A stretch of DNA of 64,000 nt, taken from assembly GCA_963170155.1 (NCBI GenBank), contig CAUJGP010000003.1:48719-112718 (forward strand), written 5' to 3'. The notes beneath the pieces were generated by a model, which was not told the DNA's origin, did no database searches, and was given only the letters and a program-made list of their open reading frames with translations. Shown here piece after piece: positions 52,992-62,402 of this stretch (positions are counted from its first letter, which is position 1; each line of letters opens with the position of its first letter). Source of the stretch: Bdellovibrionota bacterium. Its GTDB lineage: Bacteria; Bdellovibrionota; Bdellovibrionia; Bdellovibrionales; Bdellovibrionaceae. The position numbers and the translations under genes are program-made.

Positions 52992-53015
52992 ATAATAACT
53001 GTAAAAAGTTATTAT
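52992..53015. repeat. 9-bp inverted repeat upstream of slt
   Basis: ATAATAACT (52992-53000) and AGTTATTAT (53007-53015) are perfect mirrors over a 6-base loop, followed by GATTTTATT. It lies 85 bases before slt and could be a weak terminator-like hairpin or an operator. The left arm overlaps a TATAAT. Confidence 0.4.
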
Positions 53016-53099
53016 GATTTTATTGGAGTGAGAGATCGATCGTTGCTATCGAAGTCATCGTTTTCCAGTCGCAACAGCGATTAGATAAAGAGAGAAATA

Positions 53100-55412
53100 A
53101 TGCTAAAACAGATGGTTTTTGTTGTTTATTCCGTCTTACTACCGACACTGGGTTTTGCCATTCGAGGAAGTGAGGTTTCTAAGTCAACGAAGCCGGCGAA
53201 GGTTTCTAAGTCAATAGTTCCCTCCAAATCTACGACTGATGAGTTGGAATGGAAATCTCAGCCGCCCCCTTCTTTTTGGTTGTTTGAAAAAGAGGCTTTA
53301 TATAAAGGCCCTTCAAAGCTTAAACCATTGGCAGTAGTTAAGAAATTTGAACTGGAAGAAAAGTTTGAGGATTGTACTTCTCAATTATTGAAAATTTGGG
53401 ATCGCTTTCCTGATTATCACGGCTGGATGGCCCTCCAAGGAACGCAGTGCTTGGTTTTTCAACTCAAATTTTTTTCTCCTAAGAATAAGAGCTTGTACTC
53501 TCGTTGGTGGCAGCATTTGTTAAAGCAAAATAATTTTATGGGCGTTGACGCTTGGAATATTAATGGTGCCAAAGCTTTTAATGAATTCGCCTATCATTTA
53601 TGGAAAAGCACTCCATTGGCAAAGTCTTTTCGCACAGAAGTCGGAGAGGTCTGGAGACGTTGGGTTGAAAGTTTAAGTAAAAATGATAGGCAAGAGCTTT
53701 ATAAGCTTATTGCCGAACAATTGGATGAATCTGGCGATAAAATATGGGCCAAGGCGATTTTAGAACGGGAAGGGATTGGTGTGACTTCTGCCGTGACCTC
53801 CTCAAAGAGAAGCGGCGATAAAAGCACTGGCGAAGTTCCGACTCACAAGCAGGAAGAAGAGAAGCTGTACCTGGAGTTCCAAGATTTAATTAAACAAAAT
53901 CAATTAACAGGAGCAGCAGAAAAAGCAGTTCGCTATTTAGACCGTTTCCCCAACGGCATGAGAGCGAATACGGTTCAAGACAGATTGTTTCAAACCTATT
54001 TTTCTTTTTGGGATCTTTCACAAACTTCAAAACAAAAATCTTTAGATTACAAAGAACAAATAGAAAGCTGTTTGGAGGTTTCTAAGCAGTTGCATACCTC
54101 AAGATTGACCGAATTCGCTAAATTAGCCCACCGTCGATTCGATTTTAAGGGAGCCTATTTCTTAGCTAAACAAGCGCTATTGATGTCTGAAAAATCAATG
54201 GAAGGGTCGCATCTTTTGTTCATAGCGGGCCGATCGGCCTACTTTATGGGACTTTACCGTGAGGCTATTGAGTTTTTTGATCAAATGATTCAGCGGCACG
54301 GAGGTTATTCGGATGTTAGCGAGGCTAAATTTCGTAAGGGTTTGGCTTGGGTACGTTTGCGTGAAGATTACAAAGCGGAGGAGGCATTTGCTGAATTGTG
54401 GCTTGATACCGATAATAAACCTTATACGCTATCTACTTTGTATTGGCTCATTCGTTTAAAACAAAAAAGAAAAGCGGATGTTAACGATTTTTTAAAAGTC
54501 ATGCAGGATCGGTTTAGTTTGACGTATTATGGGCTGAAATTAAATGCCGAAGCCAATGGGCAAAAGATTGTTCTTCCTGATGAAGCTGGCACTGTTACCG
54601 TCCGACAAAATTGGGTTTGGACTCCCATGGAAAAAAAATATTGGCAGCGTTCCCAAGAGCTGGCCAAGGCGGGATGGTACGCGGCAGCTCAGGAAGAGCT
54701 GAACAATATGTCTTTTCATAACGGAACTCCAGAACAGAAATTTTTATGGGCTCAGCAATTGACCCAAGTCTTTGCTTTTCCTCAAGCCATGCGTCTCTAC
54801 AATGATTTAGTGGATTTAGATGCCCGTTGGAGAAGAGCTCCCTATCTTCGGATTTTTTTTCCTAAACCTCTTGAGTATGTTGTAGAGAGAGAGGCACAAA
54901 AAAATGAACTGCATCCTCGATTGATATTTAGTTTAATCAGACAGGAAAGCGCTTTCAATATCGCGGCAACGAGTCGCTCACAGGCGAAAGGGCTCATGCA
55001 ACTCATCCCTAGTACGGCTAATGAAATCGCGCAAGAAATGAAAATCAAGTCTTTTGACTCTGATCAAATGTATCACCCCAGCGTGAATATTAAATTTGGC
55101 ACCCATTATTTAGCAAAAGTGATCCGTCAATTTGGAGGGCATGTGGGTGTCGGTCTTGCGGCTTATAACGCTGGACCTCATCGATTGAAAAAGTTTTTTG
55201 AAGCACGCCCTGAAGTTGAGAACTATGCGGTTCTTTCTCAGGAAGACCCATGGTCTGATCTTTGGTTGGATGAGCTTCCTTGGTTGGAAACCAATATTTA
55301 TGTGAAATCCATTTTAAGGAATCGAATCATTTACCAATGGTTAGAGAACGGAAATTTTGATTTACCTAGTCCTGTGTGGAAAGATTTATTTTTAGGCACG
55401 AAGAAGTTTTAA
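53100..55412 (+). CDS. slt: Soluble lytic murein transglycosylase (Slt-like)
   Basis: 770 residues. A signal peptide (1-20, cleavage near GFA) is followed by a Ser/Lys repeat region, long helical (TPR/U-like) repeats at about 250-580, and the SLT domain at about 600-715. The catalytic Glu lies in SLIRQESAFN (near 615), with SQAKGLMQLIPSTA and LAAYNAGPHRLKKF as the other goose-lysozyme-like motifs. It cleaves glycan strands of peptidoglycan to 1,6-anhydro products in the periplasm. Longer than E. coli Slt70 by about 130 residues. An MltD-type gene follows at 160 bases on the same strand. Confidence 0.9.
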   Translation: MLKQMVFVVYSVLLPTLGFAIRGSEVSKSTKPAKVSKSIVPSKSTTDELEWKSQPPPSFWLFEKEALYKGPSKLKPLAVVKKFELEEKFEDCTSQLLKIWDRFPDYHGWMALQGTQCLVFQLKFFSPKNKSLYSRWWQHLLKQNNFMGVDAWNINGAKAFNEFAYHLWKSTPLAKSFRTEVGEVWRRWVESLSKNDRQELYKLIAEQLDESGDKIWAKAILEREGIGVTSAVTSSKRSGDKSTGEVPTHKQEEEKLYLEFQDLIKQNQLTGAAEKAVRYLDRFPNGMRANTVQDRLFQTYFSFWDLSQTSKQKSLDYKEQIESCLEVSKQLHTSRLTEFAKLAHRRFDFKGAYFLAKQALLMSEKSMEGSHLLFIAGRSAYFMGLYREAIEFFDQMIQRHGGYSDVSEAKFRKGLAWVRLREDYKAEEAFAELWLDTDNKPYTLSTLYWLIRLKQKRKADVNDFLKVMQDRFSLTYYGLKLNAEANGQKIVLPDEAGTVTVRQNWVWTPMEKKYWQRSQELAKAGWYAAAQEELNNMSFHNGTPEQKFLWAQQLTQVFAFPQAMRLYNDLVDLDARWRRAPYLRIFFPKPLEYVVEREAQKNELHPRLIFSLIRQESAFNIAATSRSQAKGLMQLIPSTANEIAQEMKIKSFDSDQMYHPSVNIKFGTHYLAKVIRQFGGHVGVGLAAYNAGPHRLKKFFEARPEVENYAVLSQEDPWSDLWLDELPWLETNIYVKSILRNRIIYQWLENGNFDLPSPVWKDLFLGTKKF

Positions 55413-55573
55413 GCTAAATAATTGCATTTATTTTAAAAACTCAGAGTTCGCACAAAGTCAATATTGATATTAACAGACTTTAGGCCAGAAGAATTATCTT
55501 GGCTTGAAAGGAGTTTCTATGTGAAATCAATATTAAGGGGCTTAATCTCGAGAAGAGAAAGGATTAAACAGTG

Positions 55574-57526
55574 ATGAATTTTCATTGGACTCCATTTAGA
55601 AATATTATTTCCTCAACAGCGATAATTTTAGTACCTCTTATATTTCTTTCTGGGTGTGCCGGTTTGATGAAGGTTAATTCTTCCAATGGAAGTTCTCGTG
55701 ATGGTGAGACCGTTGCTGTGCGATCGACTGACATTGAAAGCTTTCGTGTCAATGAGCCAGAGCCCCCTGAAATGGTTGTTCCCGAGTTTGATGAGATTCC
55801 CGAAGAAGTTCAAGTTTATGTTCAAAAATGGTTAAACTATTTTCAAGGCAGAGGCCGCGAGCACATGGAGCGGTATTTAACTAGATCCACTCGCTATGAG
55901 CGTCTCATGAAAAGAATTTTGCGTGAAAATGAGATTCCTGAAGACATACTCTACATTGCGCTTATCGAATCTGGTTTTAGTCCCAGAGCGATTTCTCGTT
56001 CTCGAGCGGTCGGGTATTGGCAGTTCATTCGAGGAACGGGAAAGCGTTATGGCCTCAAAATCAACACTTTTGTAGATGAACGCCGAGATCCTGTTTTAGC
56101 GACCCAAGCAGCGGCTGATTATTTCAAGGGGCTTTATTCTGAATTTAACTCGTGGTTTTTGGCCATGGCTTCTTATAACGTGGGAGAAGGACGTGTTCGT
56201 CGAGAGATCAATCGTGTGAAGAGCCGTGATTTCTGGGTTCTGGTGAAGAAAAGAAGATTGCCTAAGGAAACATTGAATTACGTTCCAAAATTTTTAGCAG
56301 CAAGAATGATTGCCAAAAAACCAGAGGCCTACGGATTTAAAGATTTACCTTATGAGCCACCCATTGAATTTGAAACAGCTCGATTTGAACAATCGATCAA
56401 CATGAAAATTCTTTCTGAGAAACTCAACGTCGATTATGCAGAATTAAAAAGACTGAACCCAAAATTTCGTGGCGAAGTCGCTCCCATGGATGAAAAAAAC
56501 TTAGAGCTTCGCTTGCCATTGAACACCAAAGAAACGGCACTGGCTGTTGCATCGGAGGTTGGAGTTAAGAATCTGGTTTTTGTCCCTGATCAGGGTGAGA
56601 CTGATGTTTATAAGGTGCGCAGAGGCGATACTTTAATCAAAATTGCAAAACGTTTTAAAACCACTGTGGCGCACCTCAGAGAGATTAATGATTTTAAAAG
56701 ACGTTCACGCTTGAAACCGGGACGAACTATTTTCGTTCCAATTCCATCTTCACCAATGCCTGCAAGAGTACAGTCGGAGCTTCTGGCTAAGAAGGCGGCG
56801 ACTGGCACCTCTTCTAGTTCAGCACTTTCGGTTTCTTCATCCACATTGGCTTCTACGTCAGTGGCTGAGCGTGGCAGCGAATCGTCAGCACAGCAACAGG
56901 TCTCTGAAGAAATTTTTTATCTTGTTCAAGAAGGTGAGAGTTTAGCTGAAATCTCTGTAAAGAATAATATGACCATAGAAGAATTAATGGAGCTTAATTC
57001 TTTTACAGAAGGGCAAACAATTTCTTCAGGGATGAAGTTGAAAGTTAAAAAGATACAACCGGATGATGATGAGCCATCCATTGAAGATCTACCATCTTCC
57101 GTTGAGAAAATCGCATCGGTTCCTAAGACATCGTCTCCTGCTAATATTCAAAACACCTCTACGCCAGGCGGTCTTAAAGAAGAAATGAAGAGAGAGTTAA
57201 ACACTTCTGTTAATTCATCCAGCAGTGCTGAGGACTCGACGATTGAAGAGATAAAGGAAGTTTTTCATAAAGTGAAGCCGGGTGAAACTTTAATTAAGAT
57301 TGCTCAAAAATATAACACGACGGTTTCAACCCTTAAAAAGATGAATAATCTCCGTCGCCGCAAGATCTTGCGAGCGGGTATTATTCTTAAGGTGCCTGCG
57401 ATTCAAGATCGGAAAACCAGTAGCGATTCTTCTTTTTTCAGAAATAGCTCGCAAAAAGGCCATCGCTCTTCACGTTCAAAACTTCCAAAAAAACATAGTT
57501 TATTGAGTTCTAATGAAAAAAATTGA
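55574..57526 (+). CDS. mltD: Membrane-bound lytic murein transglycosylase D with three LysM domains
   Basis: 650 residues from ATG 55574 (GTG 55571 directly before; AAAGGA upstream). A lipoprotein signal is present with lipobox FLSGCAG (Cys near 28). The SLT domain spans about 110-230, with the catalytic Glu in ALIESGFSPRA (near 131), VGYWQFIRGTGKRYGL and ASYNVGEGRVRR. Three LysM peptidoglycan-binding repeats follow, at about 345-390 (YKVRRGDTLIKIAKRF), 449-495 (YLVQEGESLAEISVKN) and 562-608 (HKVKPGETLIKIAQKY). They are joined by Ser-rich linkers; the tail is basic. E. coli MltD usually has two LysM. It acts at the outer membrane on cell-wall glycans. Confidence 0.95.
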   Translation: MNFHWTPFRNIISSTAIILVPLIFLSGCAGLMKVNSSNGSSRDGETVAVRSTDIESFRVNEPEPPEMVVPEFDEIPEEVQVYVQKWLNYFQGRGREHMERYLTRSTRYERLMKRILRENEIPEDILYIALIESGFSPRAISRSRAVGYWQFIRGTGKRYGLKINTFVDERRDPVLATQAAADYFKGLYSEFNSWFLAMASYNVGEGRVRREINRVKSRDFWVLVKKRRLPKETLNYVPKFLAARMIAKKPEAYGFKDLPYEPPIEFETARFEQSINMKILSEKLNVDYAELKRLNPKFRGEVAPMDEKNLELRLPLNTKETALAVASEVGVKNLVFVPDQGETDVYKVRRGDTLIKIAKRFKTTVAHLREINDFKRRSRLKPGRTIFVPIPSSPMPARVQSELLAKKAATGTSSSSALSVSSSTLASTSVAERGSESSAQQQVSEEIFYLVQEGESLAEISVKNNMTIEELMELNSFTEGQTISSGMKLKVKKIQPDDDEPSIEDLPSSVEKIASVPKTSSPANIQNTSTPGGLKEEMKRELNTSVNSSSSAEDSTIEEIKEVFHKVKPGETLIKIAQKYNTTVSTLKKMNNLRRRKILRAGIILKVPAIQDRKTSSDSSFFRNSSQKGHRSSRSKLPKKHSLLSSNEKN

Positions 57527-57577
57527 CGAGTGAATGGCCACGGCTGGCATTGCTTTTACCGCCAGAGAATAAAAAGA

Positions 57578-58690
57578 TTAAAAAATAAAAGGGACATTGA
57601 TAAAAAAAGGGGTGGCTTCTCTAGATCCATCGATGGACCAATATTTGAGTTCTCCTCCGGTTCCTGTCCAAGTTTTCAAATCAAACTCTGAGTGAGCGGA
57701 GTGGGTGCCAGAAATAGAATATACTTTCACGGCTCTTCCGCCACCAAACCAGTGAAGTGTGTGATCTCTCCGAATTCGTTCAATGGGGTAGTTGCCAATT
57801 AAAAAGTGAATGGAATGTTCGCCGTACACCTTCCCTTTTCCTTTGTCATTGAAACAAAAACTTGTTTTTTCGTCGGCTCCAATCGCTTTGATGTCGCGTG
57901 TACTTTGAATATCAGAATAACCGTTATAGAGGGCTCGAGCCATAAAGGTAATGAGTCGGGCTTGGCGGTTTCGCTGAGAAAAATGAGAATCTGTAATCAC
58001 TTTCTCTAGAAAGTAGGGTTTTAGAAAACCGCGGTCGAGAGAAACGCCTTTTTCCGCGGGATTTTTCAGCATATTTTCAATCGACGCATGAGACGTTTCA
58101 TCGGTAGGAGGCTCGTGTTGAGCGGTAAAGTGAATGTCTCCCAGCAGGGCGGTTCCAGCACTTGTGCCACCAAAGGGGACCTTTCTTTCATTTAAGGCTT
58201 TTTTCAAAGCCTCGTGTAATCGAGTGCCTTTAATAAAACGAAGATAATTATATTGATCACCACCAGCAATAAATACTAATTCAGCTTGCTTAACGAGATT
58301 GATGGCGCGGTCTTGATTCGCATCGTTGACGCTAGAGATGACAAGACTGGACACGGAATTGATTTTAGGGAACTTATGATGATCGGGATCATCATAAAGC
58401 CAAGGTTCATATCCTCCTCGACGTCCGTCGGCTCGAATAATCACGACATCGCCACCGTTTGCTTTGAGCATCAGTTCTCGCCATCCGTCAGCCCAGGCAT
58501 CATCACTGGCTCCTCCAGCGAGGCAAACCAGAGGAGAAGTTGGGGGCATGACATCTTCAGTGTGACCTGTGCGATAAATCTCTAGAGCGAGAGCCGTTGA
58601 GGTGAGAAGGCATAGATTCATTGAAAAAAAGCCTATAGGTATTAATGAAAACAGCAGTCGCTTGTGTGAAGAAAAATGTTTTTTATCCAT
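57578..58690 (-). CDS. Exported cyanophycinase-like peptidase (family S51)
   Basis: 370 residues. A long N-terminal region with a signal peptide (about 10-36, cleavage near ALA) indicates export. S51 marks: FIAGGDQYNYL, the nucleophile elbow FGGTSAGTALLG (Ser near 176), DSHFSQRNRQARL (the family's D-x-H-F-x2-R-x-R), and an early CLAGGASDDAW. Cyanophycinases release beta-Asp-Arg dipeptides from the polymer cyanophycin, and exported versions (CphE) let bacteria feed on foreign polymer. A related S51 peptidase with another beta-aspartyl substrate is possible. It is convergent with mltD; no SD is visible before its ATG. Confidence 0.82.
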   Translation of the reverse strand: MDKKHFSSHKRLLFSLIPIGFFSMNLCLLTSTALALEIYRTGHTEDVMPPTSPLVCLAGGASDDAWADGWRELMLKANGGDVVIIRADGRRGGYEPWLYDDPDHHKFPKINSVSSLVISSVNDANQDRAINLVKQAELVFIAGGDQYNYLRFIKGTRLHEALKKALNERKVPFGGTSAGTALLGDIHFTAQHEPPTDETSHASIENMLKNPAEKGVSLDRGFLKPYFLEKVITDSHFSQRNRQARLITFMARALYNGYSDIQSTRDIKAIGADEKTSFCFNDKGKGKVYGEHSIHFLIGNYPIERIRRDHTLHWFGGGRAVKVYSISGTHSAHSEFDLKTWTGTGGELKYWSIDGSREATPFFINVPFIF

Positions 58691-58973
58691 AAATTGTATT
58701 TATAACATGATTCCTTTTAATAAGGATAAAATAAATATATCACAGAATTAATTACATTAAAATTATTTATATTTAGTCATTTTGATTTTTATTCCTTTAG
58801 AACGGTGACATTATTGAGCTTCATTGACTAAAAAAAGTACACAATTTTTAATGGATTCTTTTATGTCTACGATTCATCATTGAATCGAAGGTGGAGTCCA
58901 ACCTTGGTTTGGGTTTAGAAGAGCTACATAAATACCGATAAATCCTCAGATTATTTCAACATTGCGAGGGTCT

Positions 58974-61022
58974 GTGTCAGTTCGCTTCTTAACCAAATCA
59001 AGATTCAAAATAGGATTGGAGTGTCCAACGAAACTGTTTTTCCTTGAGGACCCTGTTTACGGTAACATGAATATCAAAAATACTTTTCTCGAAGCGCTTG
59101 CTGAAGGGGGTTTTCAAGTCGGAGAATTGGCAAAAATCTATCATCCAGAGGGCATCGAAGTCAAAACACGAGATAAAGGTGAGGCTCTTGAAAAGACAGC
59201 TGAACTCTTAAACATGAATTCGGTCACGATCTTTGAAGCTGCCCTTCAGTATAAAAACCTTTTTATCCGAGCTGATATTCTCAAAAAAAATGGTGATCAC
59301 ATCGAGATTATTGAAGTCAAATCTAAGAGTTATGATCCGAACAAAGAAGACCCATTTTACAACAAGACGGAGTTAAAGAAAGGCGTGAAAAAATTAAATT
59401 CAGCATGGGAGCCCTATTTGATGGATATTGCCTTTCAATGTCATGTTGTCAAATCAGCTCTTCCATTTGCAAAAGTGTCTGGTTCATTGATGTTAGCTGA
59501 TAAGTCAGCGAAAGCTTCAGTGGATGGAATCAATCAAAAATTTTTTTTGAGTCATTCTTCTGATGGCCAGACTTCAGTGCGAGTTGCAAATGGTGTCAGT
59601 CAAAAGAGCCTTGGAGAACCTCTGTTGATTCGTATTCTCGTACCGGATGAGATTCATGTTATTGAAACTTCTTCTTATGAAATTTCAGGCAAAGTTCTTT
59701 CTTTTGCTGAAATGGTTGAGTTCTTGGCGGAGGCTTGTTCCAAGCGAGTTTTTGTCAATCCGGTCGTGGGGTCTCATTGCAAATCCTGTGAGTTTCGCAT
59801 TGACGGCAACTTGAAATCACAAGGTCAAAAAAGTGGGTTCGAATATTGCTGGCAGAGTTCTAAAAATTTAAAGCCCGCAGATTTTGAGCGGCCTTTTGTT
59901 TTTGATATTTGGAACTTCAGAAAATCAAATAAACTCCTTGAAGATCATATTTTCTTTATGGACCAATTAGAGGTAGAAGATATTTCTCCTCGTAATTCGG
60001 AGGATGCCATGAGTCTTTCATCCTCTGAGCGTCAGTGGCTTCAGATTGAAAAGGTAAAAAATAATGATTTATCACCTTTTATCGATTTAAACGGACTTGC
60101 GACGGAGTTTGCCTCATGGGTTTTTCCTCTGCATTTTATTGATTTTGAAACAACGATGGTTGCGATTCCCTTTCACAAAGGCTGTCACCCCTACGAGCAG
60201 ATCGCTTTTCAATTTTCACATCACAGAGTGGAGAAGGATGGCATGATTTCTCATGTGAATGAGTATATCAATCGGGAAAAAGGTCATTTTCCGAATTTTG
60301 ATTTTGTTCGTGCCCTCAAAAAATCACTCGAAGCAGACAAGGGCACTGTTTTCAGATATGCGGCTCATGAAAACACGGTTTTGAATCAGATTAAAGAGCA
60401 ATTGCTTTCGAGGAATGAGCTTATTCCTGATCGCGATGAATTGATTGAATTCATAGAGAGGATAACGTCCTATCCCAATGCTTCCGGAAAAACCATCTCA
60501 GGATCGCGTTGCATGGTCGATCTTTGTGAGTTAGTAAAAAAATATTTTTATCATCCCAATATGAGGGGTTCTAATTCCATTAAAAAAGTGCTTCCTGCCG
60601 TTTTAAATGCATCGGATTTTTTAAAGAAAAAATACCAGAAGCCTATTTATGGTTCTCATGAAGGAATTCAGAGTTTGAATTTTAAGGACTGGAAATGGAT
60701 TGAATTAGAGAACGGCCTTGTGAAAGACCCTTACAAGCGACTTCCTCCCATCTTTTCAGACTTGGATATGGAGACCATGGATTCATTGATCATGGAGGGC
60801 AGTATTGCTGATGGGGGAGCTGCCATGACGGCTTATGCTCGTATGCAATTTACTGAGATGACAAAGGCTGAGTCCGATCGCGTGACCAATGCACTTTTAA
60901 AATACTGCGAGCTAGATACTTTTGCTATGGTGATGATTTGGGAGTACTGGTATGATTGTTTACGATCTTCTCAAAAATTAGATGAAGATCTTCAGCCTCT
61001 TCATCTTTCAAAAATTTGCTGA
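58974..61022 (+). CDS. DUF2779 protein: Cas4-like PD-(D/E)XK domain plus DEDD exonuclease domain
   Basis: 682 residues from GTG 58974 (GAGGG just upstream; TTG 58962 is the alternative). The N-terminal half has LTKSRFKIGLECPTKLFF, IRADILKKNGDHIEIIEVKS (the D...E-x-K core of RecB/Cas4-like nucleases), and a distal Cys cluster CKSCEF with a later FEYCW. With the early Cys this suggests a 4Fe-4S site as in Cas4/AddB. The C-terminal half has HFIDFETTMVAIPFHKG (DxE, near 390), YAAHENTVL, MVDLCELVKKYF, and YCELDTFAMVMIWEYW, an RNase H-like DEDD exonuclease. No Cas genes or repeats are nearby. Role unknown; DNA repair or defence is plausible. Confidence 0.8.
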   Translation: MSVRFLTKSRFKIGLECPTKLFFLEDPVYGNMNIKNTFLEALAEGGFQVGELAKIYHPEGIEVKTRDKGEALEKTAELLNMNSVTIFEAALQYKNLFIRADILKKNGDHIEIIEVKSKSYDPNKEDPFYNKTELKKGVKKLNSAWEPYLMDIAFQCHVVKSALPFAKVSGSLMLADKSAKASVDGINQKFFLSHSSDGQTSVRVANGVSQKSLGEPLLIRILVPDEIHVIETSSYEISGKVLSFAEMVEFLAEACSKRVFVNPVVGSHCKSCEFRIDGNLKSQGQKSGFEYCWQSSKNLKPADFERPFVFDIWNFRKSNKLLEDHIFFMDQLEVEDISPRNSEDAMSLSSSERQWLQIEKVKNNDLSPFIDLNGLATEFASWVFPLHFIDFETTMVAIPFHKGCHPYEQIAFQFSHHRVEKDGMISHVNEYINREKGHFPNFDFVRALKKSLEADKGTVFRYAAHENTVLNQIKEQLLSRNELIPDRDELIEFIERITSYPNASGKTISGSRCMVDLCELVKKYFYHPNMRGSNSIKKVLPAVLNASDFLKKKYQKPIYGSHEGIQSLNFKDWKWIELENGLVKDPYKRLPPIFSDLDMETMDSLIMEGSIADGGAAMTAYARMQFTEMTKAESDRVTNALLKYCELDTFAMVMIWEYWYDCLRSSQKLDEDLQPLHLSKIC

Positions 61023-61350
61023 CAGGGCTATTATGAAATACAATCAAAGTTCAGAATGCAATTGTGCAGAGACTTGGAAACGTAGACCTAACTTATGTTA
61101 GGTTCTCTAACGTGTGTTTAGTCTGATTTTTTGTTTTTAATCACAGAAGATAGAGCAACTAATATTTTTTTATCAAGCAGGGGGGCGTCTGAATTTATGA
61201 AAAATTTTGATGTGATTCAGCTATTCGTTTCTTTTTTGATTAGCCAGAAGGCACTAGCTGGTAGCTGATTCAGCGGTGGCGGCGAACTCTTGAAAGTTCT
61301 GCAATTCTGAGTATAGACTAATAAATCATGAATGTTGGAGTGAGGTGAGC
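61023..61350. other. Intergenic region after the DUF2779 gene
   Basis: About 330 bases. ACCTAAC-TTAT-GTTAGGT (61086-61103) is a perfect 7-bp hairpin; a T-rich stretch follows only 25 bases later, so it is a weak terminator candidate. AGCTGGTAGCTGATTCAGC near 61257-61275 is repetitive. There is no further gene I can support. Confidence 0.4.
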
Positions 61351-61545
61351 ATGAGCGAAGAGGATTTTGAAGGTACAATCGTTCTTGAGAAAATGGCTGA
61401 GGTAGGAAAAATAGACGCTTTTTTTGACGCAATTGATGCAGATGACTTTGGTAAAGTGAAGGCTCTTATGAAAAGAGCAAATATTGATGCCGAAACTATT
61501 GCTATTATTTTGAAAAAGATGAGTGAGGCGGATGGAGAATCTTAG
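61351..61545 (+). CDS. Small acidic helical protein, unknown
   Basis: 64 residues from ATG 61351, with GTGAGGTG (61339-61346) 4-5 bases upstream; GTG 61345 is the alternative. Composition is acidic (many Asp/Glu), with no cysteine, signal peptide or membrane segment. Predicted helices include TIVLEKMAEVGKIDAFFDAI and DDFGKVKALMKRANIDAETI. A good SD plus a clean helical periodicity make this a real small gene rather than noise; the longer frames on the opposite strand look random. No family recognised. It lies alone between the DUF2779 gene and a convergent hydrolase gene. Confidence 0.65.
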   Translation: MSEEDFEGTIVLEKMAEVGKIDAFFDAIDADDFGKVKALMKRANIDAETIAIILKKMSEADGES

Positions 61546-61613
61546 ACCTTCATTAAAGTGATATATCAAATGAACTAATCACGAAAAGTGTTTATAGATT
61601 ATTTATTTACCGA

Positions 61614-62402
61614 TTAAACTTTTGCTAGGAACTCTTGCACAGCGGAGAGCACTTCATTGGGTAGTTCTTTATGAGGTGCATGCCCACAATTGGATAAAAT
61701 CAGCTTCTTAGACTCTCCGCCTGAGAGATGAACGATCATTTCTGGAAAAGCTTGGGAACCGTACTCATCGTTCTTACCATGAATTGCTAAAACTGGGCAT
61801 TTAAGCCTTGGTAAAATTTCTTTCAGGCTCCATTCTGAAAACTCTTTAGAAAGCCAAACATCAGTCCATGCTTGCAAGACCCATAAAGCTTTATCATCAT
61901 GATACTTTTCAAGTTTTGAAAACTGAGAAGGATCTTCAAAACTCTTTTTTGCAATTTTGATTCCTTGAATTGTTTTGTCTTCAACGAAAGCTTGGGCAGA
62001 TTCAGTGATAACAGCAATACAACTCTTTTGTTGGTGAGAGGCGCATGTGATTGCTATTGCTCCTCCCACGCTATGCCCGAAAGCAATGAACTCATTGAAC
62101 CCAAGTGATTTTTTCACTAAAGGAAAGGACTCTGTTGCTTCTGCTTCAATAAAACCAGTTGTCGGCTTATCTTCTCTTTTATCAGATCTTCCAAAGCCTA
62201 AGCGGTCGTAGGCTATCACTTTTTTTCTTGTGGCGTTTGCCAAAGCTTCTGGAAAGTCTCGCCAAAGTTGTATGCAACCGAGAGAATCATGAAATAAAAC
62301 AATAGGTATTTTATCGAGAGCTTCTTTCGGTTTCCACGAGCGGGCAAAAATATTGCCTTTTGGAGTTTCTATTAAATGATCACTTATCAATCGATGGCTC
62401 AT
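61614..62402 (-). CDS. Alpha/beta hydrolase
   Basis: 262 residues, cytoplasmic. The alpha/beta-hydrolase fold is shown by LFHDSLGCIQLWRDFPEAL, IAYDRLGFGRSDK, the nucleophile elbow IAFGHSVGGAIAI (Ser near 110), the acid in VLAIHGKNDEYGS, and the terminal His in LSNCGHAPHKE. AAAGGT precedes the ATG. The substrate (ester, lactone or other) cannot be deduced. It stands alone on the minus strand, convergent with the small acidic protein gene. Confidence 0.88.
   Translation of the reverse strand: MSHRLISDHLIETPKGNIFARSWKPKEALDKIPIVLFHDSLGCIQLWRDFPEALANATRKKVIAYDRLGFGRSDKREDKPTTGFIEAEATESFPLVKKSLGFNEFIAFGHSVGGAIAITCASHQQKSCIAVITESAQAFVEDKTIQGIKIAKKSFEDPSQFSKLEKYHDDKALWVLQAWTDVWLSKEFSEWSLKEILPRLKCPVLAIHGKNDEYGSQAFPEMIVHLSGGESKKLILSNCGHAPHKELPNEVLSAVQEFLAKV

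Larger units (their letters stand above)
52655..53099. other. Divergent intergenic region between the VC0807-like gene and slt
   Basis: 445 bases between divergent starts. It contains the nested inverted repeats at 52681-52821 (listed separately), a T-run CATTTTTT at 52829-52836, and a hairpin at 52992-53015. Promoters in both directions must lie here, but I cannot fix them. No ORF supported. Confidence 0.5.

Noticed and set aside
61217..61569. Two minus-strand frames of 71 and 83 codons over the small acidic gene
   Set aside because: Composition looks random and neither has a start signal, while the plus-strand frame has SD and helical periodicity.
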